In this document: in pieces, positions 1 through 5,152 of the stretch
How the letters are laid out: every line of letters starts with the position of its first letter
How positions within the stretch are numbered: the first letter of the stretch is position 1
Origin: Defluviitaleaceae bacterium
GTDB taxonomy: Bacteria > Bacillota > Clostridia > Lachnospirales > WRAX01
DNA: 9,615 nucleotides
Direction of reading: 5' to 3'
Assembly (NCBI GenBank): GCA_009781815.1
Contig: WQVB01000030.1
Span: 1-9,615 of the forward strand
Program-made: the position numbers and the translations under genes
Notes under the pieces: model-generated
What the model was told of the DNA's origin: nothing
Database searches by the model: none
Seen by the model: only the letters and a program-made list of their open reading frames with translations

Positions 1-366
1 AGCTTTTTTGAAGGGATGAAGCTTGCCAACACCAATCATTTTTTGAATGAAGTATCTGCAGCTATCCAAAAGCATGTGGAAGATAATGGGATGAGCGTGG
101 TGGTAGATTTTGTAGGGCATGGCATTGGCCAAGACCTGCACGAAGCCCCCGAAATCCCTAACTTTCGCCAAATGCGAAAGGGGCCAAAGCTACAAGCTGG
201 CATGACGCTGGCTATAGAGCCTATGGTGAACCTTGGTGGACGTGATGTAGTTATTTTAGATGATGGGTGGACGGTGAAAACCGCTGATGGAAAGCTAACT
301 GCACATTATGAAAATACGGTGCTTATAACCCCTGATGGAAATGAGCCTGAGATTTTGACCTTGTAA
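1..366 (+). CDS. map: Methionine aminopeptidase type I, C-terminal part (5' end outside the window)
   Basis: Methionine aminopeptidase removes the initiator Met from new proteins in the cytoplasm and uses two divalent metal ions. The reading frame is open from base 1, so the gene is cut by the window edge and its true start is not visible; only the last 121 codons are here. Seen in the sequence: GHGIGQDLHEAPEIPNF, which carries the family's catalytic and metal-ligand histidines; MTLAIEPM, which carries a metal-binding Glu; and AHYENTVLIT, which carries the final metal-binding Glu near the C-terminus. These match the order in type I enzymes. The two metal-binding Asp residues would lie upstream, out of view. 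In Firmicutes map commonly lies just before infA in the large ribosomal-protein operon, as here. The C-terminus ends normally with TAA, with no sign of damage. Confidence 0.96.
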   Translation, partial: SFFEGMKLANTNHFLNEVSAAIQKHVEDNGMSVVVDFVGHGIGQDLHEAPEIPNFRQMRKGPKLQAGMTLAIEPMVNLGGRDVVILDDGWTVKTADGKLTAHYENTVLITPDGNEPEILTL

Positions 367-410
367 GGAATTGATTTATATATTCCGCCTTGCGATAGTT
401 ACTTTATAGC

Positions 411-480
411 GACAGGTGCAGGGAGATCCTGCATCCCTTTGGTCGTCTCCGACGAAGTCGGGTGAGACAGGTGCGGGATG
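411..480. repeat. Palindromic REP-like element between map and the KOW-domain gene
   Basis: The 139-bp gap between map and the next gene is GC-richer than its surroundings and highly self-complementary. The outer stem pairs CATCCC (432-437) with GGGATG (475-480). An inner stem pairs GTCTC (445-449) with GAGAC (464-468), and its apex pairs CGAC (450-453) with GTCG (457-460) around a GAA loop. An overlapping upstream hairpin pairs TGCAGG (417-422) with CCTGCA (428-433). The nonamer GACAGGTGC occurs twice, at 411-419 and 466-474. There is no T-run after it, so it is not an obvious terminator. It resembles short interspersed palindromes found in many copies in some genomes, but copy number cannot be seen from one window. 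In the operon mRNA it would form a structured spacer. Confidence 0.55.
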
Positions 481-505
481 ACAAAGCCGACAAAAAGGAT
501 GCATT

Positions 506-787
506 ATGGATTTAAAAATAGGCCAAATCGTTATTTCAAAAGCTGGTAGAGATAAAGGTAAAGTGTTTGTTGTGCTTGGGCTGTCTTGTGAAAAAGATGG
601 AGAATTTGCTTTTTTGGTAGATGGTGGCGAAAGAAGTGTCGCTAAGCCTAAAAAGAAAAAATACAAGCATATACAGCCTACACTCACACTTGATGTAAAC
701 CTAGCTGAAATGATAGCCCAAAAGGCTAATTTGAAAGATTCGGATTTTAAGGCCGCTATTAAAAACTTTGAAGCAAAGAAAATATAG
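506..787 (+). CDS. KOW-domain RNA-binding protein (ribosomal L14e/L27e-like), 93 aa
   Basis: This is a small, basic, cytoplasmic protein with an N-terminal KOW motif at about residues 4-35 (MDLKIGQIVISKAGRDKGK then a hydrophobic strand), the pattern used by several ribosomal proteins and NusG-type factors to bind RNA. A lysine cluster follows (PKKKKYKH, about residues 49-56), and the C-terminus is helical and charged. Clostridia commonly carry a gene of this type between map and infA, annotated as a KOW-domain or L14E/L6E/L27E-like protein; its exact role is not established as far as I know. Position and basic character suggest ribosome or rRNA binding, which is inference. The start at 506 is preceded by AAGGA at 495-499, weaker than the AGGAGG sites of its neighbours. 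The infA gene follows after 45 bases. Confidence 0.85.
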   Translation: MDLKIGQIVISKAGRDKGKVFVVLGLSCEKDGEFAFLVDGGERSVAKPKKKKYKHIQPTLTLDVNLAEMIAQKANLKDSDFKAAIKNFEAKKI

Positions 788-832
788 TTTGAAGGAACGC
801 CCGAAAAAGGCGTAAAAGGAGGACAACGCAAG

Positions 833-1051
833 ATGCCAAAAGACGGAGCTATAGAGGTCGAAGGTGTTGTTGTTGAAAAGCTACCTAACGCTACTTTTAG
901 GGTAGAACTTGAAAACAAGCATATCATAACCGCCCACATATCAGGAAAGTTGCGTATGAACTATATCCGCATCATCCCTGGGGATAAGGTTTTGATAGAA
1001 ATGAGCCCTTATGACCTCACAAAAGGAAGAATCATTTGGAGAGATAAATAG
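833..1051 (+). CDS. infA: Translation initiation factor IF-1
   Basis: IF-1 binds the 30S subunit at the A site and works with IF-2 and IF-3 in start-codon selection. The 72-residue product has the usual IF-1 length and a single S1-like OB fold. Recognisable segments are MPKDGAIEVEGVVVEKLPNA at the start, FRVELENKHIITAHISGKLR with the conserved basic end of the third strand, IRIIPGDKVLIEMSPYDLTK, and the terminal GRIIWRDK. AAGGAGG at 816-822 lies ten bases before the ATG. The gene sits between the KOW-domain gene and rpmJ, a standard Firmicute order, and only 13 bases separate its stop from the rpmJ start, so the two are clearly co-transcribed. Confidence 0.98.
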   Translation: MPKDGAIEVEGVVVEKLPNATFRVELENKHIITAHISGKLRMNYIRIIPGDKVLIEMSPYDLTKGRIIWRDK

Positions 1052-1064
1052 GAGGTAGACCGTA

Positions 1065-1178
1065 ATGAAAGTTAGACCATCGGTTAAACCAATGTGCGAA
1101 AAGTGCAAGGTTATAAGACGTAAAGGTGCTGTTAGGGTTATCTGTGAGAACCCAAAGCACAAGCAAAGACAAGGTTAA
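1065..1178 (+). CDS. rpmJ: 50S ribosomal protein L36 (bL36), 37 aa
   Basis: The short frame encodes a 37-residue protein beginning MKVRPSVKPMCEKCKVIRRK and ending HKQRQG, the classic L36. It keeps the full zinc-ribbon set: Cys11, Cys14, Cys27 and His32. It is therefore the zinc-binding (C+) form rather than the cysteine-less paralogue that some bacteria make under zinc shortage. L36 is a late-assembling protein of the 50S subunit. A GGAGG at 1051-1055 overlaps the last base of the infA stop codon and is nine bases from the ATG, so infA and rpmJ are tightly linked. The rpsM gene follows after 13 bases. Confidence 0.97.
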   Translation: MKVRPSVKPMCEKCKVIRRKGAVRVICENPKHKQRQG

Positions 1179-1191
1179 AGGAGGTTACAAT

Positions 1192-1563
1192 ATGGCAAGG
1201 ATTGCCGGAGTAGACATACCTCGTGAAAAGAGGGCTGAAATTGGCCTTACTTACATTTATGGTATTGGAAGATCTAGCTCTAAAAAGCTTTTAGCTTCTG
1301 CTGGGGTTAGCCCAGATACAAGAGTTAGAGACCTTACTGACGACGAAGTAACGAAAATTCGTGAAGCTATCGTTAGTAACAACCAAACAGTTGAAGGCGA
1401 CTTACGTAGAGAAATCGCCCTTAACATCAAAAGGCTTAGAGAAATCAACTGTTATAGAGGCATCAGGCATCGCAAGGGCTTACCTGTTCGTGGGCAGCAA
1501 ACAAAAACAAACGCTCGCACAAGAAAAGGCCCGAGACGTACTGTTGCTAATAAGAAGAAATAG
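1192..1563 (+). CDS. rpsM: 30S ribosomal protein S13 (uS13)
   Basis: S13 sits in the head of the 30S subunit, contacts the P-site tRNA through its C-terminal tail and forms bridges to the 50S subunit. The start MARIAGVDIPREKR is the family's standard N-terminus and is preceded by AAAGGAGG at 1177-1184. A longer frame running upstream in the same phase would overlap rpmJ and has no support, so I chose 1192. The 123-residue product has the helix-two-turn-helix segment (YIYGIGRSSSKKLL, about residues 21-34), the conserved NCYRGIRHRKGLPVRGQ segment and a highly basic tail ending RTVANKKK. Length and motifs are ordinary. The rpsK gene follows after 24 bases. Confidence 0.98.
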   Translation: MARIAGVDIPREKRAEIGLTYIYGIGRSSSKKLLASAGVSPDTRVRDLTDDEVTKIREAIVSNNQTVEGDLRREIALNIKRLREINCYRGIRHRKGLPVRGQQTKTNARTRKGPRRTVANKKK

Positions 1564-1587
1564 TAAATAAAGGAGGAGTGTATACAA

Positions 1588-1989
1588 ATGTCTAAAAAAG
1601 TAGTTAAAAAAGGAGCCACCAGAAGACGCAAAGAGAAAAAGGTTGTACCTTTTGGTCAAGCTCATATACAATCTACCTTTAACAATACTATTGTTACTAT
1701 AACAGACCAAACAGGCAACACTTTATGCTGGTCTAGTGCTGGCGGCCACGGCTTTAAAGGCTCTAGGCAAGCTACACCTTATGCCGCTCAGGTTACTGCA
1801 GATTCTGTGGCTAACGCTGCTAAAGAGTTTGGCTTAAAAAGTGTTGAGGTTTTCGTTAAAGGACCTGGGAGTGGTCGTGAAGCTGCTATACGAGCACTGT
1901 CTGCCGCTGGCCTTGAAGTTACAATGATAAAAGATGTAACCCCAGTGCCACACAATGGTTGCAGGCCCCCAAAAAGACGCAGAATATAA
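1588..1989 (+). CDS. rpsK: 30S ribosomal protein S11 (uS11)
   Basis: S11 lies on the platform of the 30S subunit near the mRNA exit site. The 133-residue product begins with a lysine/arginine-rich stretch (MSKKVVKKGATRRRKEKK). The core follows: HIQSTFNNTIVTITDQTGN, then CWSSAGGHGFKGSRQATPYAAQ, then VKGPGSGREAAIRAL. It closes with the conserved DVTPVPHNGCRPPKRRR tail. AGGAGG at 1571-1576 supports the ATG at 1588. It sits between rpsM and rpsD in the usual alpha-operon order and shows nothing unusual. Confidence 0.98.
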   Translation: MSKKVVKKGATRRRKEKKVVPFGQAHIQSTFNNTIVTITDQTGNTLCWSSAGGHGFKGSRQATPYAAQVTADSVANAAKEFGLKSVEVFVKGPGSGREAAIRALSAAGLEVTMIKDVTPVPHNGCRPPKRRRI

Positions 1990-2004
1990 CGGAGGAAGCA
2001 TCAA

Positions 2005-2601
2005 ATGGCAATCGATAGAACCCCTGTAATGAAAAGAGCTAGAAGGCTTGGCATAGAAGCTGCCTTTACTGGCTCCACAAAAAAATCAAAGAAAAAACCA
2101 GCAATGTCAAGAAAGAAAGTAAGCGAATATGGCTTACAGCTCAAAGAAAAGCAAAAGGCTAAGTTTTGCTACTGTGTTCAAGAAAAGCAGTTTAAGAAAT
2201 ACTTTGAAAGAGCTGCTAAAATGAAAACAGGCATAACTGGTGAAAACCTTTTAATGCTTTTAGAAATGCGCCTTGACAATGTGGTGTATCGTTTAGGTTT
2301 CGCTAGAACCCGCAGAGAAGCACGCCAGCTTGTAAGCCACGGTATTATGCAGGTTAACGGCAAAAGGGTAAACATCCCTTCTTATAACACAAAGCCTGGT
2401 GATATCATCTCTGTTGCACCTAAGCATAAAGAGTCTGTTCGTTTTAAAGATATTGCAGCTGCAACTGGCGGCAGAAGAGTTGAAACTTGGCTTGACGCAA
2501 GCCTTGCAGACCTTAAGGGCAACATTGTTTCTTTGCCTACAAGAGAACAAATTGACACTCCCGTGAATGAAACGTTTATTGTTGAGTTATACTCTAAGTA
2601 A
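2005..2601 (+). CDS. rpsD: 30S ribosomal protein S4 (uS4), cysteine-free N-terminus type
   Basis: S4 starts 30S assembly by binding the 5' domain of 16S rRNA; in several bacteria it also represses its own operon. The 198-residue product has an N-terminal S4 domain (about 1-85, with MAIDRTPVMKRARRLGIEAA and SRKKVSEYGLQLKEKQKAKF) and a C-terminal S4 RNA-binding fold (about 85-150, with MRLDNVVYRLGFARTRREARQ and VNGKRVNIPSY). The N-terminus lacks the four-cysteine zinc site found in some S4 proteins; KRARR stands where cysteines would be. Two cysteines occur at FCYCVQEKQF, where many homologues have a tyrosine-glycine pair, a minor oddity. GGAGG at 1991-1995 supports the start. Downstream lies an unusually long 228-base gap before rpoA, filled mostly by an inverted-repeat element. 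Confidence 0.98.
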   Translation: MAIDRTPVMKRARRLGIEAAFTGSTKKSKKKPAMSRKKVSEYGLQLKEKQKAKFCYCVQEKQFKKYFERAAKMKTGITGENLLMLLEMRLDNVVYRLGFARTRREARQLVSHGIMQVNGKRVNIPSYNTKPGDIISVAPKHKESVRFKDIAAATGGRRVETWLDASLADLKGNIVSLPTREQIDTPVNETFIVELYSK

Positions 2602-2603
2602 TA

Positions 2604-2629
2604 ATTGGAAATACTTTACACTTTCCGAT
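2604..2629 (+). other. Small hairpin just after the rpsD stop codon
   Basis: ATTGGAAA (2604-2611) can pair with TTTCCGAT (2622-2629) with one G-U pair, leaving a ten-base loop. No T-run follows, so I do not call it a terminator. It may protect the 3' end of the rpsD message or form part of a processing site before the long rpsD-rpoA gap; that role is inference. Confidence 0.35.
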
Positions 2630-2637
2630 TGTAATTA

Positions 2638-2800
2638 GGGTGTGTTCACACTATAAGAAAATACAGATTTGCGAGCCTGATTTTTCGTCAGTTTTATGAG
2701 ATGCTGACGAAGTGTGCCCAGAGGCACATAAGGAAGTATTGAATGAAACTGACGGAAATATCAGCCGCAAAAATGTGTTTTTGTTAGTGTGAACACACCC
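2638..2800. mobile_element. MITE-like 163-bp inverted-repeat element between rpsD and rpoA
   Basis: The element opens with GGGTGTGTTCACACTA (2638-2653) and ends with the exact reverse complement (2785-2800), a perfect 16-bp terminal inverted repeat. The complementarity goes on inwards with small mismatches: TTTGCG plus a CTGA-containing segment near 2669-2680 faces its partner near 2758-2770, and CGTCAGTTT (2686-2694) faces AAACTGACG (2746-2754). The middle holds a hairpin, TGTGCC (2713-2718) with GGCACA (2723-2728). There is no room for a transposase. TA lies next to the left end (2636-2637) and at 2802-2803 past the right end after one extra C, which would fit a TA-targeting element, but the duplication is not certain. 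Its end lies only 15 bases before the rpoA ribosome binding site. I infer a non-autonomous transposable element tolerated inside the alpha operon. Confidence 0.75.
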
Positions 2801-2829
2801 CTAGAGGATTTTAAGAGGAGGTAGTAGAT

Positions 2830-3795
2830 TTGTTTGTTTTTCAAAAACCTCATATTGACATTGTAGAAAAAAGCGATGACGGCACATATGGCCGTTTCGT
2901 TATAGAGCCTTTAGAGAGAGGGTATGGCACGACACTTGGTAACTCCCTGCGTCGTATCCTTTTATCCTCTCTGCCTGGGGCTGCAATCTCAAATATTAAA
3001 ATTGATGGTGTGCTGCATGAGTTTAGCACCATCGAAGGCATCAAAGAAGACGTTTGCGAAATCATCCTTAACCTTAAGGGTGTGGCTATTAAAAACCATT
3101 CATCTTCTGACGAGCCTAAAAAAGTAACCATAGACATATCTGCAAAAAATGCCGATAAAATCACCGCTGGCGACATACAAGTTGATGCTGATTTAGAGGT
3201 TTTAAACCCTGAGCTTCACATCGCTACCTTGTCTGGTAAAGATGCCCACTTTGTGGCTGAAATGACCATTACAAAGGGCAGAGGGTATGTTAGTGCTGAG
3301 AAAAACAAGGAAGCAAGCCAAGGTATTGGCGTTATCCCTGTGGACTCTATATATACACCAGTTAAGCGTGTTAACTTTGAAGTTGAAGACACACGTGTGG
3401 GGCAGGTAACGGATTATGACAAGCTTATCCTTGAAGTTTGGACTAACGGCACAATCACCCCTGATGAGTCTGTGAGCTATGGTGCTAAAATATTTAGTGA
3501 TCACCTAAACCTTTTTATCAACCTCACTGAAAATGTGAAAGAGGCCGTTATCCTCACTGAGGCGGAAGATAATGGCAAAGAAAAGGCTTTAGAAATGTCT
3601 ATTGAAGAGATGGACTTATCCGTCCGCTCTTATAACTGTTTAAAGCGTGCTGGCATCAACACGGTTGAAGATTTAGTGTCTAAAACCGAAGAAGATATGA
3701 TAAAAGTGCGTAACTTGGGCCGCAAGTCTTTAGAAGAGGTTATAAACCGCCTGCAAGACTTTGGGCTAGCCTTTAGAGAAGCTGAAGATATATAA
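2830..3795 (+). CDS. rpoA: DNA-directed RNA polymerase subunit alpha
   Basis: Alpha forms the dimer on which beta and beta' assemble, and its C-terminal domain binds UP elements and activators. The 321-residue product is of usual length. The N-terminal domain (about 1-230) shows MFVFQKPHIDIVE, then RGYGTTLGNSLRRILLSSLP, then IDGVLHEFSTIEGIKEDV. The C-terminal domain (about 255-315) shows LDLSVRSYNCLKRAGI-type sequence (here MDLSVRSYNCLKRAGI), with the DNA-contacting Arg, and VRNLGRKSLEEVINRL, the helix-hairpin-helix. The start codon is TTG. This start is supported by AGGAGG at 2816-2821, eight bases upstream, and by agreement with the usual alpha N-terminus; no ATG or GTG lies nearby in frame. 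The MITE-like element lies directly upstream. The rplQ gene follows after 46 bases. Confidence 0.98.
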   Translation: MFVFQKPHIDIVEKSDDGTYGRFVIEPLERGYGTTLGNSLRRILLSSLPGAAISNIKIDGVLHEFSTIEGIKEDVCEIILNLKGVAIKNHSSSDEPKKVTIDISAKNADKITAGDIQVDADLEVLNPELHIATLSGKDAHFVAEMTITKGRGYVSAEKNKEASQGIGVIPVDSIYTPVKRVNFEVEDTRVGQVTDYDKLILEVWTNGTITPDESVSYGAKIFSDHLNLFINLTENVKEAVILTEAEDNGKEKALEMSIEEMDLSVRSYNCLKRAGINTVEDLVSKTEEDMIKVRNLGRKSLEEVINRLQDFGLAFREAEDI

Positions 3796-3841
3796 AACCA
3801 GCCTCTCGAAATAACTACTATACAAATAAGGAGGAGAAAAA

Positions 3842-4378
3842 ATGCCTGGATATAGAAAACTTGGCCGCACTTCTTCACAAAGAAAAGCCATGATAAGAAA
3901 CCTTGCAACAAACCTTATATATCATGGTCGCATACAAACAACCGAAACACGTGCTAAAGAAGTTCGTAAGCTTGCTGAAAAGATTATCACATTAGCTGTT
4001 GCTGAAAAAGATAATTTTACCGAGACTACAAAGAGCTTTAAAGTGCCTCGCAAAGATGCAGATGGCAAGCGTGTTAAAGAAGATAAAAACGGCAAGAGAG
4101 TTACAGTTTTTGACACAGAAGAGCGTCAGGTTAGGGTTGACCTTCCATCACGTTTAAATGCTCGCCGCAAAATACTTGCTACTTTGTACCCAGTTACAGA
4201 GGTGCCTGCAGACGGCCGCAAAAAACGCTCTCTATCAAAAGAGGTAAACATGCCTGAAAAGCTGTTTACAGAAATAGCTCCAAAATATGCTGACCGTAAA
4301 GGCGGCTACACAAGAATCATCAAAATAGGTGCCAGAAAAGGCGACAACGCCGAAATGGTATATATTGAGTTAGTATAA
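3842..4378 (+). CDS. rplQ: 50S ribosomal protein L17 (bL17), long form with internal insertion
   Basis: L17 lies near the peptide exit tunnel of the 50S subunit. The N-terminal block MPGYRKLGRTSSQRKAMIRN and the C-terminal blocks NARRKILATL and LFTEIAPKYADRKGGYTRII are typical. The product is 178 residues, against about 113-130 in most bacteria. The extra length is an insertion of roughly 55-60 residues between about residues 55 and 100: charged, rich in Lys/Arg/Asp and containing DADGKRVKEDKNGKR. Long L17 forms of this kind occur in Lachnospiraceae and relatives, which supports the taxonomic guess. AAGGAGG at 3828-3834 supports the start. It is the last gene of the operon, with a strong terminator 12 bases after its stop. 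The energy-coupling-factor transporter genes and truA that follow rplQ in many Firmicutes are absent. Confidence 0.97.
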   Translation: MPGYRKLGRTSSQRKAMIRNLATNLIYHGRIQTTETRAKEVRKLAEKIITLAVAEKDNFTETTKSFKVPRKDADGKRVKEDKNGKRVTVFDTEERQVRVDLPSRLNARRKILATLYPVTEVPADGRKKRSLSKEVNMPEKLFTEIAPKYADRKGGYTRIIKIGARKGDNAEMVYIELV

Positions 4379-4390
4379 TACAAACATATT

Positions 4391-4442
4391 AAAATCCCTT
4401 GTCTCAAGCTTTTATATCTATAGCTTGCGACAAGGGATTTTT
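4391..4442 (+). terminator. Intrinsic terminator of the ribosomal-protein/rpoA operon
   Basis: A 13-bp perfect stem pairs 4391-4403 with 4429-4441. It continues past one mismatch into CAAGCT (4405-4410) paired with AGCTTG (4422-4427) around an 11-base A/T loop. The 3' arm ends in TTTTT. The A-run on the 5' side could make it work on the minus strand as well, although no minus-strand gene lies close enough to need it. Confidence 0.92.
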
Positions 4443-4475
4443 AGTAACATTTGATATGAGTAGGAGGCGTAGGTT

Positions 4476-4538
4476 ATGAGTGCGTATTTTGTTGCTAATA
4501 TTTGCGTTAAAAACGAAAGGGAATATCAAAAGTATTAG
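4476..4538 (+). pseudogene. 20-codon remnant resembling the N-terminus of a DUF1330 protein
   Basis: A perfect AGGAGG (4462-4467) lies eight bases before an ATG that opens a 20-codon frame: MSAYFVANICVKNEREYQKY, then TAG. This reads like the first beta strand and start of the first helix of DUF1330 proteins, which are about 95 residues long and begin in much this way (Ala-Tyr, two or three hydrophobic residues, then a charged stretch with Glu-Tyr-x-x-Tyr). The frame stops just where the helix would continue, and the TAG overlaps the left arm of an 11-bp hairpin. The rest of the gene is missing; none of the 40 bases downstream continues the family pattern. I infer a gene lost by deletion with its initiation signals left behind. 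A genuine 20-residue peptide is possible but less likely. Confidence 0.5.
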
Positions 4539-4568
4539 AGAGCGTTGACTTATAGGCCAACGCTCTCT
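4537..4568 (-). terminator. Hairpin between the DUF1330 remnant and the convergent minus-strand gene
   Basis: AGAGAGCGTTG (4537-4547) pairs perfectly with CAACGCTCTCT (4558-4568), an 11-bp stem with a ten-base loop. It lies 14 bases beyond the end of the minus-strand gene at 4583-4987. On the minus strand the stem is followed by AATACTTTTGATATT, a modest U-tract; on the plus strand there is none. I therefore assign it to the minus-strand gene, with moderate confidence because the U-tract is weak. Confidence 0.55.
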
Positions 4569-4582
4569 CATGCTGATTGTTG

Positions 4583-4987
4583 CTACTTGCATTCATAAAC
4601 GTCAAAATCCACACGTTCGTCTTTTATTTCGACTTCTGCTATGAAGTCAATTGGGATTTGGGCGGAGATTTTCTTTGTGATTTCAAAACTGTGTGTTTTG
4701 CTTGCTTCATCATGCTCATCTTGATGGTGGATGTGATGATCACCACACTTTAGTGTAACATCCTTGACGTCTGCACGTGCTCGAATTTCTACTGGAACGG
4801 ATAGGGTTATGTCTTCGCAGGTTTTGTTATGGCAAGAGATGGACTTGCCGTGGTGGTTTTGGTCGCCATGATTGCCTTGTTCGCCTTGGTCGTTTTGGTT
4901 GCCACCCTCGTCTTGCTTTCCTTGGTCATCTTGATTCTGATTGCCTTGGTTGCCTTGATCATCCTCGCTGTTTGGATATGGAAACAT
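4583..4987 (-). CDS. Unrecognised protein: Gln/Asn/Gly/Asp-rich N-terminus, beta-rich Cys/His-containing C-terminus, 134 aa
   Basis: I do not recognise the family with certainty. Residues 8-48 are low complexity (QGNQGNQNQDDQGKQ and similar, made only of D, Q, G, N, E, K and H). Residues 52-134 look like a small beta domain: C52 and C57, strands ITLSVPVEIRARADV and VTLKC (C81), a histidine/acidic loop (GDHHIHHQDEHDE, 82-94), strands SFEITKKISAQIPIDFIAEV, and a final VYECK. The alternating strands recall short structural or spore-surface proteins of Clostridia, which is a guess. There is no signal peptide or membrane segment. The ATG at 4987 has an AAAGGAGGTG ribosome binding site (minus strand, 4998-5007). 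It is transcribed away from the TerC gene. The Cys/His content suggests metal binding; this too is inference. Confidence 0.75.
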   Translation of the reverse strand: MFPYPNSEDDQGNQGNQNQDDQGKQDEGGNQNDQGEQGNHGDQNHHGKSISCHNKTCEDITLSVPVEIRARADVKDVTLKCGDHHIHHQDEHDEASKTHSFEITKKISAQIPIDFIAEVEIKDERVDFDVYECK

Positions 4988-5015
4988 TTATTTTTTGCAC
5001 CTCCTTTCGCTTTAG

Positions 5016-5044
5016 TCTATACCATCCTATGCAGGCAAGTCCAA
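5016..5044 (-). promoter_or_regulatory. Possible promoter of the Gln/Asn-rich protein gene
   Basis: On the minus strand TTGGAC (5044-5039) is followed, after 17 bases, by TATAGA (5021-5016), which lies about 28 bases before the start codon and just upstream of the AAAGGAGGTG site. Both boxes match the sigma-A consensus only partly, so the call is tentative; a sporulation sigma factor cannot be excluded. Confidence 0.35.
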
Positions 5045-5152
5045 AAATGCGACAAGCACCCCGAAGACCGCAAAGAGCTTTAAGACATAACAACATAATT
5101 TGAACAAGTTGCACATATCTTGTTTTATAGTGGTTTTAGAAGGTTGGTAGAT

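Noticed and set aside
376..939. A 187-codon open frame on the minus strand across the KOW-domain gene and the start of infA
   Set aside because: It lies opposite two well-supported genes, has no ribosome binding site and its product resembles no protein; it is a shadow frame.
1126..1191. A longer rpsM with a TTG start, adding 22 residues
   Set aside because: It would overlap rpmJ by 53 bases, and the standard S13 N-terminus with AAAGGAGG begins at 1192.
2604..2629. A terminator directly after rpsD
   Set aside because: The hairpin is weak and has no T-run, and rpoA downstream has no visible promoter of its own, so the operon must be read through.
4777..5103. Plus-strand open frames over the start of the Gln/Asn-rich gene, one of them very hydrophobic (like a membrane protein)
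   Set aside because: The hydrophobic run is the antisense reading of the low-complexity Gln/Asn/Gly codons. It lacks a ribosome binding site, while the minus-strand gene has an excellent one.
4988..5152. A yybP-ykoY manganese riboswitch or a clear sigma-A promoter before the TerC gene
   Set aside because: I could not find the riboswitch's conserved loops. TTGAAC (5100-5105) and TATAGT (5126-5131) exist but are 20 bases apart, too far for a confident promoter call.
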